Shown: positions 44,426 through 55,660 of the stretch, one piece after another
How positions within the stretch are numbered: the first letter of the stretch is position 1
Layout: every line of letters begins with the position of its first letter
From: Molossus alvarezi
Lineage: Eukaryota > Chordata > Mammalia > Chiroptera > Molossidae
Assembly: GCA_037176705.1 (NCBI GenBank)
Contig: CM073894.1
Location: 30,091,501-30,155,500, forward strand
Direction: 5' to 3'
Length of the DNA stretch: 64,000 nt
Made by a program: the position numbers and the translations under genes
Notes under the pieces: generated by a model
Told to the model about the DNA's origin: nothing
Seen by the model: the letters and a program-made list of their open reading frames with translations, nothing else
Databases searched by the model: none

Positions 44426-44999
44426 CCACTCTAGCTGCATGCCGTCTGCAGAGCCCTGCTCTACAGGGTACCAACACGTGTTCCTCTGGCGAACCGTCAG
44501 TACCTCATTGGGCTCTTCGGCTGTTCAAGAAGTTTAAAAAAAATAGCTTTGCTTTTAACATCCATTTTCTGGTAGAATCTTAGGTACTACCAGGAAATGA
44601 CAAACCTGTGGACTTTCTGCTGTGTAGCTGCCGGAAATAGCAGCCCCTGGAATTCTTTTTCACTCATTTGATTAACTGATGATCAGGCATTCGTGATCAG
44701 AAAGTGAATAGCATTCATTTTATTTCCTTTATCAATGATATCTGGGCAGTTAGGCCTTATGTTCAGCGATACTTTAATTTTAAAATTGGTTTTCTAAGCT
44801 CAGGCACTTTCATTTTTTTTTAAAGAAAAAAGAAACAAATTCTGTGTCTACGTTGGTTAAAAAAGACAAGTAATCTTACTAGCTAACCAAGTATATAGTA
44901 CCAAAGGAATTATAGAGACATTTAATCACTTAAATCAGTCTAAAAATACTACTGTTTAAGGTATAAAGGCAATTGAAGAAATCAAATTTTTTCTCCACC
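44426..44999. other. Unassigned non-coding DNA
   Basis: No family recognised. Confidence 0.35.
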
Positions 45000-45047
45000 C
45001 ACTATTTATCTGGACAATTGCCTCACTATTTATCTGGACAATTGCCT
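45000..45047. repeat. Perfect 24 bp tandem duplication
   Basis: The 24-base unit starting CACTATTTATCTGGACAATT and ending GCCT occurs at 45000-45023 and immediately again at 45024-45047 without a mismatch. Perfect identity suggests a recent duplication. Confidence 0.95.
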
Positions 45048-45391
45048 TATTTTCACACCCTTCATAATCCTGTCCTGCTAGTGCTGATGTATAAACAGCT
45101 TGGCCTTACCTTTTGTGCTATCTGTTTTTTCTTAACTAGGTACATTTCGAAGTTTCTATACAGAAGATAGCAATTCACTAGTTGGAACAATCCAATTCAA
45201 AACACCCAAAAGATAACAGGTTTAGAGAAACTGGCATATGTTAGTGATTATGCAATCATTTATTTCCCACAGATTTCTTTTTACAGGAAACTTTGGAAAA
45301 TCCCAAAAGAACTGACCAAGTCATTTAAACCACAACAGGTTTCTTTCAACATCAAAACCATGGGTAGGAGTGGGTGAGAAATAACTTCTTT

Positions 45392-45395
<4 letters not shown>
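45048..45395. other. Unassigned non-coding DNA
   Basis: Nothing recognised. Confidence 0.35.

Positions 45396-45454
<59 letters not shown>
45396..45454. repeat. (CT)n microsatellite
   Basis: About 29 nearly uninterrupted CT units, the longest simple repeat in the window, ending TCTGTCTC. The Arg-Glu run in the reverse frame over it is an artefact. Confidence 0.97.
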
Positions 45455-45459
<5 letters not shown>

Positions 45460-46505
45460 AGGCATGGGCAGCCTAGTTCTGAGTGTGCAAAGCTGAGATT
45501 CCCTTCCTATGGATGCCTTCTGAACAGCCGATCTGACTTCCTCCTCAAACCAAAGCATCCTGAACACATCCAAGCAGAGGAAGCGTTTTTTCACCATGAC
45601 GTGGGAAAGGGCCACAGAGATCCAAATGGAAAAGGACATTTCATGTGAATGACTGTTTCTACCCCAGCTTGGCTTTTTGCCTAATTCAACAGACACTTAG
45701 GTGGCTAAAGAGGGAAATTTTTCTTAAAGGAATCCAGCTCTGAGTTGGACACAGAGCCTTTGGACCAGGGGCTGAATTCCTTCTGCTGGCTTTCACAATT
45801 AGTAAATTTTTCTTTTAGTTGTTGTTGTTGGATTTTGAAAATACTTCCTTCATAGGCAATAGTTCTCTTTTTTTCTCTGGTAGATAAAGAGAACGATAAC
45901 TTCCATCTACACCCTATAATACGTCTAGCATCTTAGAAATTATTTTCTCAACCAGGCAGGATCCCCTGAAGACACTCTCACTCACATGGCCTCTTGACAG
46001 CTGGCATGTAACCAAGTGGTCTCAGAGAAGTCCTCCCTTTCCCTGATTGTGTATGTCAGTGGGAGTCTGTTTGCTGTCATCAGAAGGTTCATCTTACAGG
46101 GATGGCCATGGGAGCTCGTGTGTGAGTGTGTGTGTGTGTGTGTAAGGAGTGGGAGTGGGCACAGTGCCTAGTTTAAAGCTTTTATGAATACTCCAAAGTC
46201 TGTGACTGAAACAATTAGGGCTTAAGGTGGCACATCTTTCCCTGTTGTTCCCCAGGAAACAACATAAAACATCTTATTATGGGCCACCTACCATATGGAT
46301 GTCATACCAACCATTGTGCTAATAAAACATAGACGGTCTTCTAGGCTGGTGGCAGAGTGAGCTGACACAATCTGTCTAGATGGTATTGTACCATGCACGT
46401 CAAAAGCTTTAACAATTGTACATCTGTACTTAGGAATTGATCTTAAAGAAATTCTATAAGTGTCAAGTAAAATTCGTTAGTGAGTAATTTCATTGCAAAA
46501 TAAAG
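45455..46505. other. Unassigned non-coding DNA with a (GT)n tract
   Basis: About 1 kb without a recognised family. GTGTGTGTGTGTGT tract at about 46120-46143. Confidence 0.4.
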
Positions 46506-46756
46506 AGTGAAAACAACTTGCTCTGGCTGGTGTGGTTCAGTTGGTTGGACATCATCCTGTGCACCAGGAGGCTGCTGGTTCGATTCCTGGTCAGGGCACT
46601 TGCCTGGTGGTGGACTCCATCTGTATTACAGGGCATGCAAGAGGCAGCCCATCGATGTTCCCCTCTTACATCGATGTTTCTCTTTCTCCCTCTCCCTTCC
46701 TCTCTCTCTTAAAAAATCAGTAAAAAAATATGTTTTTTTTTAAGTAAAAACAAGTT
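46506..46756 (+). mobile_element. VES SINE, first of a nested pair
   Basis: Starts after the target word AGTGAAAACAACTT (46506-46519). Head CTCTGGCTGGTGTGGTTCAG, B box GGTTCGATTCC at 46577-46587, body with GGGCATGCAAGAGGCAGCCC, CT-rich stretch and an AAAAAATCAGTAAAAAAATA tail. It ends at a diverged copy of the target word, AGTAAAAACAAGTT (46743-46756). Confidence 0.92.
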
Positions 46757-46994
46757 CGGCCCATGTGGCTCAGTGGTTGAGCATCAACCCGTGCACCAAG
46801 AGGTCGCTGGTTCAATTCCTGGTCAGGGCACATGCCCAGGTTGTGGGCCAGATCGCCAGTGGGGGGCATGCAGGAGACAGCCAATAGATGTTCTCTGTCA
46901 TCGATGTTTCTATCGCTCTCTCCCTCTCACTTCCTCTCTCTCTAAAGTCAATAAAGGGAAAAAAAATTTTAAATAAATAAAGTGAAAACAACTT
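46757..46994 (+). mobile_element. VES SINE, second of a nested pair
   Basis: Begins CGGCCCATGTGGCTCAGTGG right after AGTAAAAACAAGTT. B box GGTTCAATTCC at 46809-46819, body GGTTGTGGGCCAGATCGCC, CT-rich stretch, AGTCAATAAAGGGAAAAAAA tail. It is closed by the third target word AGTGAAAACAACTT (46981-46994). Confidence 0.92.
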
Positions 46995-49540
46995 AAATGT
47001 CCAACATGTGAAGGCTGGTTAATCAACTATGATATGTCCATCTAATGGAAGATTTTGTAGTTGTGTTTTTAATAAAGATCCAAAGATATGGGGTAAGGTT
47101 TTTGATGTAATGGAGTGTGGAGGAAAATTAAGAATACAAAGTAAGACAGGTCAATAACAAATTTATGTAAATATGCATAAAGTAAATGATTAAAAAGAAA
47201 TATCCCAAGTTGTAATAGTGATTTATGTCTGCAGTTTGGTGTTCTAAGTAGAATGAATGGATGGATGGATGGATAGGTAGATGATAGGTAATTACAGATA
47301 AAAGCTTTTTGTAGGAAGGAAAATGTATTTTATTATATATAAAAAGAAAAATGTTTACCAAATCTATAAGTATTATAAATTATGAGCATATCCATATCAA
47401 AGTATATTTAAGACAACGATGTTGTAAGTATAATCACCACGGAACAGAAATAGAGTAAAACAAGATGACAAATTCCAGACAGGGCAGTGTTCTCAGAGAA
47501 CACCTAATGCTCTCCACCTTCCCAGCGGAGACACGAGAAGCACAGAGAGGTGATACCTCTTTTATCAAGATGAGGGTTCCTTCATGATAACACTGGAACA
47601 AATCCTAGCCCTGAGCTCATGCCAATATGTAACACACTGAACTTTACTGTTAATGCTGTTCTCTGTGTACATATAAATTGATTTAGATTAAAGTCTGGAT
47701 TATTTGGTTGGCATATTTGCCTCCCAAATGGTCACCTGTTTCTTAATATTGGGGGTGGTTTGATATTCTAAATTCAAGAAAGTTATCACAATGTTAACAG
47801 CAGCCTTACACGTTGTGTAGACGATGTCTGGTTAAGTGTTGGTGCGCAGCAAGAGTGTCTCTCTTCGAATAGCTTGGCTCTCTATGCATCCGACTTTCAC
47901 CATGGATGGCTTTGAATCTGAGACTGTCTAATAAAAAAATGCAAGAAAAATAAACCAAAATAAATGATTTCAAATCTAGCAACACAAAGTTTCTTTAGTA
48001 GGGTATTCTTTTTCTACACCAAATATAAAGCCTTTAAGAACTCAATAAATGCATGATGTTTTCAGAAACACTTTCCTGATCATATAGAATTATTAGTCAA
48101 TAGTTAGAATTGTTGGTTAGAATTGACAGCATTGTTCAAATAATTCACATAGGTCTTTTCTTAAATAGTTTAATGAAATAAGACTTTCCCAAGCACAAGG
48201 GTAGGTTTATTTTAGTTTGAACCCTTCCCTATCCCAACCAATAGTTCTTATGTTGCAAATATCAACTGTGAACACATCACATAATATCCACTTAGTGTTA
48301 TAACCTTAATCTCCATTCAGTGAGGATTTGCACTTTCCAAGTAGGAAATATTGAAGGTAATGAGTTCTGAATAATACTTATTAAATATGTTTTAATAACC
48401 CATCCTTTTATTGAAACATCTTTTAGAAATTACTTTATAAATGCAATGTTAATTGTTTTACCATGTTCATAAACCACCGCTTTCTTAAGAATAGAGATGA
48501 AATGGTCCAGGTTTAGAGAAATAAATCCCGATGCTAATCCTCTTGTAGTTCTCTTTTGGAGATGGCTACTAATGTCTGATAGTAGCAGCACAGGCCCCAC
48601 CACAGGACTGTTTCCATAAAGCTCCACTGAGTTATTTGTCAGGGATTTGAAATCTGGTGAAAGGAACACTCTAGCCTTCACACTTTCAGAAACAGACTTG
48701 CTCTTGTCCAACGATTCACAGAACTGGCCTCAAAGAACAGCTCAGTGATTCCACCATGTAGGACTTCACCAATAACACAGGAGCTCTGGGTCACATTTAT
48801 AGACTTATTTTCAGGATTCCTAGAATTGAATATCCAGGCTTCTTTATGACATGAGCTATTGAAATGCCCAGAGTAAGACTGATGGACCTGTCCTACTGTG
48901 GTAAAGTGTTTAGTTTGATCACAAAGTCTTAAAAAAAAGGGGGAAGTATTACACAAAAAAAAAAAAAAAACACAAAAAAAAACACAAAAAACGGTTTCCA
49001 GGTCCATTTGATATACTGGGGAATCTGCCAACACTGGATTCTCTTCCTCTCCTGGCAGGAATTGACTTCTGTTGGCTCAGGGCTAGCTGTTTAGACCACA
49101 CAGGGGCACTTCACTGGCTGTGCCTTGCCTCTGACCTAGTATGATTCACTCTGATGTTAATATAGTGTCCATTTTCTGCTTGGTCAGTATGTAAATTTGA
49201 TTGTTTTGACTCTTGTCAAAGGAAGAAATCATTGCCGTTCCTTTGCCCCAGGTATGTTTTGTAGTTTGACTCAATAATGAATCCCATATTGCATCTGAAA
49301 GTGCACTAAAATGTCACCAGGTAAATATCTTTTATATTATTTTAAGTGTGAATTATATGCTCTCTTTATTCATTTTTTTCTCTTCTGTTTTTAAGAAAAT
49401 GACGCAAGGCTTCTTAACCTTTTATTTTTTTTCTTGCTGCTGCAGTCCTTGCTTTTCTCCCTCTTTTCTGAACTCTTCTATTATTTCTTTTTTATCTCTA
49501 AAAATGTAGCTATTAAGATTGGCACTTTATATTGCTCTAA
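46995..49540. other. Unassigned non-coding DNA, no young transposon
   Basis: About 2.5 kb. Simple repeats include (TGGA)n at 47255-47275 and an A-rich CACAAAAA tract at 48951-48992. Reverse-strand open frames at 48430-48711 and 48678-49034 overlap and read like protein in part, but their lengths are expected by chance and I recognise no family. Confidence 0.45.
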
Positions 49541-49541
49541 C

Positions 49542-49569
49542 ATTCAATTCAATTCAATTCGATTCAATT
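49542..49569. repeat. (AATTC)n pentanucleotide repeat
   Basis: Five units of TTCAA, the fourth altered by one base (TTCGA). Confidence 0.9.
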
Positions 49570-49740
49570 TTTTCTCCATGAAGAGCAAGGATCATGCGTT
49601 TTCCTAATATTACATATATTACTAATAATGCACTAATATTAATTTACTCATATTCTTGATATTACAGAACTTAGTAGAGTGTTGAGCACACAGCAGAACT
49701 GCAAGTGTGTTCATTGATTGAATCACTATTTTCATTTTTT
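49570..49740 (+). repeat. Possible L2 3' end
   Basis: CTCCATGAAGAGCAAGGATC near 49574 and TAGTAGAGTGTTGAGCACAC...TTCATTGATTGAATCA resemble the L2 end (CTCCATGAGGGCAGGGA...TTGTTGAATGAATG), with extra AT-rich sequence between them. Confidence 0.4.
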
Positions 49741-51649
49741 TTTACTATTTAATCTAAAATATGAATTTTCTTCAGCTTCAAAATCGTCTATTGAATTTTA
49801 ACATATCACCCATAGTACATAGCAAATGAAATAATATCAATTTCCCTTTCATGTCTTGATGAAGAGGTATTTCTAACAAATGCATAATACAGAAATGTAC
49901 CTTCCTGCCCTGAATTTCTATTGCCTTACACGTTTCTTACGACTACTGAGCCAATGTTTGCCTCTTTTAATTTCTCTATTAACTTTAATTAGGCTCATGA
50001 GTTTGCTGGCCAGGTGGGTTTTCCCTAAATGCTCACAACTCTGGTTTCCAGGCTAGCAGTAGAATTAAGTTAAGCTGCAGATTTGAGGCAGAATCTACCA
50101 TTATAAGCTGTGGAGGTTTCCAATGCTACCACAACTCATTTCATCCACTGAGGATTTCAGCAGGCAGCACTTTTAATAAGCCAGGCTCGACATTTTTCAA
50201 GGAATACTTTGGGATCCATTTTTGAAAGCAATATTGGTTATGATTCCACAGCTGGAAGATTTCCGAGGAAATAATGTTTGTCCTCTTGAAAACACTCTTG
50301 GTCCATGCAGCGTAAAGACTATAACAACTCTGAGCCACCGGTTCTAAATTTTACAACAACGTATCTGCAATATGTAATTTTCTACCAGCATTGCAATGGG
50401 CACATGATGGAAGGATAGCAGGGTTAGTTCCAATTCACTCTTTCATTTCACTTTGTCTTTTAGGAAACATAAACTTGCCTACATTATTTATGTATTTCCG
50501 TGCATTAACATAGATTTCATCTGTAATTTTCTTACTAAAAACGAAAAGAAGAGAGCTGAAAATCTTCCTGCGATCCTACAGGGCATTAGATCGTCTCAGG
50601 TACTGGCTGCTGCTTTAATAAAAGGATAGGATTTCCATTTACTCCAGGCAGGCTTAATGTATTGTTCTCCGAGTGAGACAGTCAGAATGAGTCAGGAGCC
50701 AAAGAATACACTTTATAGACACAAATAATCGTAAATTCAGAATGTCACCTTTAGGCAGAGGCATTTTTATTATTGTTAGTGGAGCTGCTGAGTAGGTTTG
50801 ATGTTTTATTCTCTTGAGGACTCAATGTTCCCGAGTCCTGGAGCCCTGTCTTTATCAGGCTCGCAAGGAGGGAGCCCAGCCAAACTTGCTTCCTATACTT
50901 CTCTATGATTGATAGCAGATGGCATGCTTTAAAATAAACCTATCCATTAGCAGTCCTCAGTGTTTTTACTCAAGGCATTTACAACTGTCTCAAGCAGAAA
51001 ACACATTCACTCCATGAGCTAGTTTCAGTCCACAACAGCTGTACAGGTGCAAATCTCTCATTAACTCTTAAATAGTAGTGAAATAAACAATGGCTTTTTC
51101 TCTGACTTTCTTTAAGGGAGTATACTTCAAAGCTGCTGTGGAATTGCTCTCCTCCACAACAGAGCTTCAAAGGATGGCGTTTTATTAAAGCTGAGCAATA
51201 TTATGCAATGATATGCTAGTCCAGAAAATATATAGATCATATGGTGGATGTTATAGCTTAAAAGTTGGTTTCTATGCACACAGATTTATGGTAAATTACC
51301 AGTCTCACAGGAGTGTTTGTGAAGAGGTAGGATAGGGAGGAAACCGCGGCAAGGGTCCCTGGCAGCTCTCTGGCCCAGGTTACCTGCACCTCTGCTCCAT
51401 GTGTATTGTCCATCCTCACTGCCCACTCCTGGTTGCAAAGGGAGTGTTCACCCTGAGCTTTTATCAGTATGAGCCAGTGGGTTGTTTTAGGCAGCCAATT
51501 GCACTTCCATACATATTTCTAGTTAGACAAAAGCAAAGTCATTTTAAAAGTTAATTTGTTACCCATATTGAATATAGGTGAGAAGGTTTATTTGTGTTCA
51601 AGGGGAGAAAAAACAACAACAACTTTGTAGTTTTAAAAAAAGTATTATA
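49741..51649. other. Unassigned non-coding DNA, no transposon seen
   Basis: About 1.9 kb without a recognisable repeat. Balanced composition in 50080-50340 and 50560-50960 compared with the AT-rich surroundings. Candidate for conserved non-coding sequence, not provable here. Confidence 0.4.
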
Positions 51650-51795
51650 TTAATGTTGGCAAACACCTAATCTATGTACTGTATGCCAAGTATTGGTCTA
51701 GATTTTTACAAAAATTAATTGTTTATGTCTTATCACAATCTTGAGTAAAAGGCTATCAATATCCCTAGTTTTACAGGGTAGGAAGCTACTATGTT
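51650..51795 (-). repeat. MIR SINE relic
   Basis: CTAATCTATGTACTGTATGC followed by CAAGTATTGGTCTAGATTTT and ATATCCCTAGTTTTACAGGG follow the complement of MIR (CTACTATGTGCCAGGCACTGTTCTAAGC...TATCCCCATTTTACAGATGAGG). Confidence 0.65.
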
Positions 51796-51854
51796 TTATT
51801 ATCTTTGTTCTAATTAAAAAAGACCCCTAACAAGAACATGTCATGAAAGGAGAA

Positions 51855-52085
51855 ACTGGGAGAATGGATCCTAAGGCCACACTGCCTGGGTTCAAATTCT
51901 TGCTTCAGCATTTATTAGCCCTATGACTGTGTGCATGTCATTTGACAGCGCTGTCTCTGATTTCTCTCTTGCTGATAATCATACTCAGTTAATATGGTTT
52001 CTGTGATAATTCAACATAGTAGTGTATATATAATGCTTACAACAGTGGCTGGGTACTTAGTAAATGCTATGCAAGTTTTAGCTAT
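51855..52085 (+). repeat. MIR SINE relic, nearly full length
   Basis: GGCCACACTGCCTGGGTTCA, AATTCTTGCTTCAGCATTTA, TTAGCCCTATGACTGTGTGC, ATGTCATTTGACAG, TAATATGGTTTCTGTGATAA and TACTTAGTAAATGCTATGCA cover MIR from its tRNA-like B box (GGTTCAAAT) to its 3' end. Confidence 0.85.
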
Positions 52086-53514
52086 TACATTGTCATCACC
52101 ACCATTATTAAAGGTATTAGATTGACATTAAGCCCTTAATGCAAATTAGTATTCTTTGATTATCTTACATGTCTGGGACTCTGTTTTGAAAAAAAAATTT
52201 TTTTTTTTGTCCAAACAAAACAATTCATTTGTTTTTATTTCACACTGTATTAATCAAACATGTGCAGGGTTGCCAATCAGGGACTCTGATCAGCATGAGG
52301 TAATAAGAGTTTTCATATGAAATTGATAAGATTTTGCCTCAAAGCAAAGTAATCCGACACTCTAGCTTTAGCAGCCTTATTATTGGTGCGTGTGTTATTC
52401 CCTTCGGCCTTCTGAAATAATGAAACTGCTTAATGGAGCCCCTCATTACAACCTTCCATGGGTCCCCATGGGCCAATGCTGCTATGATAGGTAAACCTGA
52501 GCCAAAATATCTCTTCAATGGGCAGCTGGAAAGGCGAAGCAATGAGAGTCATAAAATATGTCCTATGACTACCCTATCCGTGGCTATTTTTTTTAAAGGG
52601 TAGTCTGTGTTAAAGGGTTTTTTTGTTTGTTTGTTTTTTAGAAGAAAGGCCACATAATAGAGATTTGCCATTGATTTCCCAATGAACACTTAATACAGAT
52701 AGTTCTGAAAAACATGGTGATAGCATCCAAGTGTTCATGAGGCACTTCCATTATAACTCGGCTTCACAGTTCTGTGTGTTTCCTCACCAGGAGCCTTTTG
52801 TAGAGACATTTGTTTTCTTGTCTCTATGAGTCAACTCCACTGTTTTAGAATGAATATACCTATATACAAGGTGAAAAATAACTTATATGACTTGGTGAAA
52901 TGTAAGCAAAGAACAACACCTATTAGTAGAAGGTTATTTTATGTTAATATTGGTATTAGAGATACCATGATTACAATGGTAACAACTATTTGGTTACATT
53001 TCATTTGGATTTCTGAAATGTAATTCTACATAGGGTGTGGTTATAGAAGTTATATGTAGGCCAATGGGTATTTCATACTTCTTGCTGTAAACTTCAAGGG
53101 AATATGGCTTGAGATTATTCAAGGGCTCCTTGTCATGCTTTTCAGAAGTTTGTATATTAATGATTCTTCTACACTTCATGACTTGTTTCAGGTTCATACT
53201 AAATAGATTAAGTCAGTTCTATTTCTAAACTGGCTGAACAGCTTAGAATGTCTAAGGAATGAAGTCTAAGTAGAATAGTACATTGTATTGTCCTAGAGAA
53301 GAAAAATAAAATTTACTAAGAAATATTTTTTAAGAAAAAAATGGATATTAATAGACAAAATATAGATATCTTGAAACTATTTAAGAATATGTTAAAGCAT
53401 GAAGATATTTTGTATGAACTAAGAATATGCTGTTATAGAAGGGCAACTGTGTATTCTATTTACTGTAGAATTTCAAACAATCAGCATTTGGAATGCAGTG
53501 ATAGGAAGAGAGGA
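52086..53514. other. Unassigned non-coding DNA with possible regulatory core
   Basis: Includes a non-repetitive, better balanced segment at 52330-52560 with paired inverted motifs (listed separately) and AT-rich flanks. TTTTTTTTGTTTGTTTGTTT at 52617-52638 is simple sequence. Confidence 0.4.
52431..52471. promoter_or_regulatory. Two adjacent small inverted repeats, candidate binding sites
   Basis: TAATGGAGCCCCTCATTA (52431-52448) has TAATG and CATTA in inverted orientation, the core of paired homeodomain sites. Eight bases on, CCATGGGTCCCCATGG (52456-52471) is a 7 bp inverted repeat with a 2 nt spacer. Binding is inferred only from motif shape. Confidence 0.3.
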
Positions 53515-53670
53515 CAGGAACTGGCTTCAGGACCTCTGTATTCTACAAAGAACATCCCATTATCTGTCTATCCTTAGGCCAATTACTTCAGCTCTTGATT
53601 CCTAAATGCAAGCTCCCTATGTTTCAGATTCCTCAACTGTAAGTTATGAGGGTTGGACTGAATGAGAAAA
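53515..53670 (+). repeat. Possible MIR fragment
   Basis: TCTGTCTATCCTTAGGCCAA followed by TTACTTCAGCTCTTGATTCC, TTTCAGATTCCTCAACTGTA and AGTTATGAGGGTTGGACTGA resembles MIR with a small internal insertion (GGGCAAGTTACTTAACCTCT...CAGTTTCCTCATCTGTAAAATGGGG). Confidence 0.5.
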
Positions 53671-54514
53671 TCAAATAAATGGCAGGTGGGCCTGGATTCC
53701 CCCCTCCTGTAGCCATGACAGGCAGCAATAATTGATTACAGACTTTTCCCGCTGAGCCAGTGTGAAGCCTTCAAGTTCTCAATGCAGTGACCCAAGTAGC
53801 CTTCCTGTGGTCCTCATCACTCAAAGTGAACTTGCAGTGAGACTTGTTGGCTTTCCCTGTTAGCTGCTAGATGGTCCCTAAAATACAAAAATTCTAGATT
53901 AATAATGTTTCTCACCATGAGGTGGTGGTCCACGTTTAAATAGGCAGATGTGTTAAATGAAGAAATAGATAAAGCCTGCATGTTTTGTTGAGCGTGGTGT
54001 TTTTATATTACTTTCAATGGCTGCATTCTTGTGAGAAATGCTTCCTTGTAGGGAAATTTTGACATCTTTCCTCACTGGTTCATTTCTTTACCATTTCATT
54101 TAAAAACTCCCAAGCCTATTGTTTTTATTTAGTTGTTCACTTGGCCCCTTCAATACTTTTTGCTAGTTTATACCCAGTGTACATTCTTCCACATGGACCC
54201 CAAAACTGTGTTCCTGATGTTCTCTTCAATAGCTATTTACCTCTTGAGACCCCTTTTTTGTTTGTTTGTTATATTGAAGACTTGTTTTCGTTTGGCTAAA
54301 AACTTGAAATTAGAAATTTCTAAGTAGTGTACATCTGTCTCTATCCCTCTCTCCAGCTCTGTTTTATTGAAAAGATTTAGAAGTTAAGGTTTATTCTAAG
54401 CATCGGCCACTATTGGGTTTATTTGCCTTGTTAGTTGTGTGTCAGAGTAGACAACAGTTATCCAAAGCTTTCCAGCACAAATAGCAGCCTTTGCAAAATC
54501 AGGAAATTATTCTT
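53671..54514. other. Unassigned non-coding DNA
   Basis: No repeat or gene recognised. Confidence 0.35.
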
Positions 54515-54559
54515 ATATATTTATCCATGAAGTTTATGAAGCTTCATGGATAAATATAT
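54515..54559. repeat. Perfect 18 bp inverted repeat (hairpin)
   Basis: ATATATTTATCCATGAAG (54515-54532) and CTTCATGGATAAATATAT (54542-54559) are exact reverse complements around the 9 nt loop TTTATGAAG. If transcribed from either strand it would fold into a long stem. It is AT-rich and shorter than typical microRNA precursors. Confidence 0.92.
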
Positions 54560-54807
54560 GACCTATTGTATTATCTGAAATAATAACAATCTCTTAAGAA
54601 CATATTTAGTTTAGTAGCCTCCCTTGCAATAATTCTTCTTTTTAATATACATAGTTTCAGATAGATAAACAAACTATCCTAGTTAAGAACTTTATTACTA
54701 TTAAATTTTTAATAACATGTTACATTTTATAGAGTGCTTTGTAGTTCCTATTACTGGTGATTCAGTAAGAAAATGTGGTCTTTCCAATATGATTATGGGT
54801 TACTACT

Positions 54808-54935
54808 TAGGAGACAGATTTTGGGGCTTCACTGACTCTGTCACCCCTGATTTGGGGAATAACGACCAGGGGCTTTGTTCCTCTGCACTTAAGGTTTTGT
54901 CTCTGTAAAATGGGTGCAATATTGCTAATTTTGTT
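54808..54935 (+). repeat. MIR fragment
   Basis: GGGGCTTTGTTCCTCTGCAC TTAAGGTTTTGTCTCTGTAA followed by AATGGGTGCAATATTGC corresponds to the MIR CTCTGTGCCTCAGTTTCCTCATCTGTAAAATGGGGATAATA core. Confidence 0.55.
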
Positions 54936-55594
54936 TGTGTGTGTGTTAAAAAGAAATATTCTACATTATTTTTCTTAAGCTCTTTAAGAGAAGAAAGCCA
55001 CTTAGGCATGCAAAGTACTACCTACTATGTCATCTAGGACTTTGTTTCCCACCCTCATGTTTTCTTCCTCATAAAGAAATATGTGATGAAATGGTCCTTG
55101 AGCCAGAGGAGCGGCTGGTAGTAGCCAAGGATTTGGGTTAAATTCCTAGTGATGTTTGAAATTTGGGTTAATCAACTGGCTTTGTCACCTGGAGTGATGT
55201 TAAGTTAGATTTGTATGTTCAACACAATGAAACAAGAAAACAGATTTTTAAAATATCGAACATTTAGCACATTAACATTTATAAAGCTTCATATCCAAAG
55301 GCAATAAAGCTTTGTTATACAATTAAAAATAAACAAAATTTACACTGACAATAAATAAATATATACTTCAACTTGAGGAAACGTGAGCAAATATATTAGC
55401 AGCAATTAACACATAATACTTTAAGCAATATTTTATTTGTTCACAAAACTAATTTTTCGATTGCACATTTACAGCAGGCCATTAATCAGCCAGGTTCTGA
55501 ATTGCCGACTCTCAGATTTGAGAAAAATCAGGTCAAAGGCTCCCTGGTACAATTTCTCCTATGAGAAATCTTCCTGCGACTATTCCCAGGGTGA
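54936..55594. other. Unassigned AT-rich non-coding DNA
   Basis: No recognisable repeat or gene. Confidence 0.35.
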
Positions 55595-55660
55595 TTAAAC
55601 AAAACAAAACAAACAAAACAAAACAAAGCAAAACAAACAAACATTAAAAAAAAAAAGAAG
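55595..55660. repeat. (AAAAC)n / (AAAC)n low-complexity tract
   Basis: AAACAAAACAAAACAAAC units run into a 12-base A tract. This could be the remains of a retroposon tail, but no body is seen on either side. Confidence 0.85.

Noticed and set aside
45352..45696. 114-codon reverse frame with a long Arg-Glu run
   Set aside because: The run is the translation of the (CT)n microsatellite.
48430..49034. Two overlapping reverse-strand frames (93 and 118 codons) that look protein-like and are one frameshift apart
   Set aside because: In 64 kb of AT-rich DNA several frames of this length are expected by chance on six frames. The first starts at TTG, no domain or splice signal is seen, and no poly(A) tail or TSD marks a processed pseudogene, although an AATAAA lies shortly after the stop.
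54515..54559. microRNA precursor
   Set aside because: The stem is only 18 bp and AT-rich. Typical precursors have longer stems with a less AT-rich mature arm. Kept as a structural finding only.
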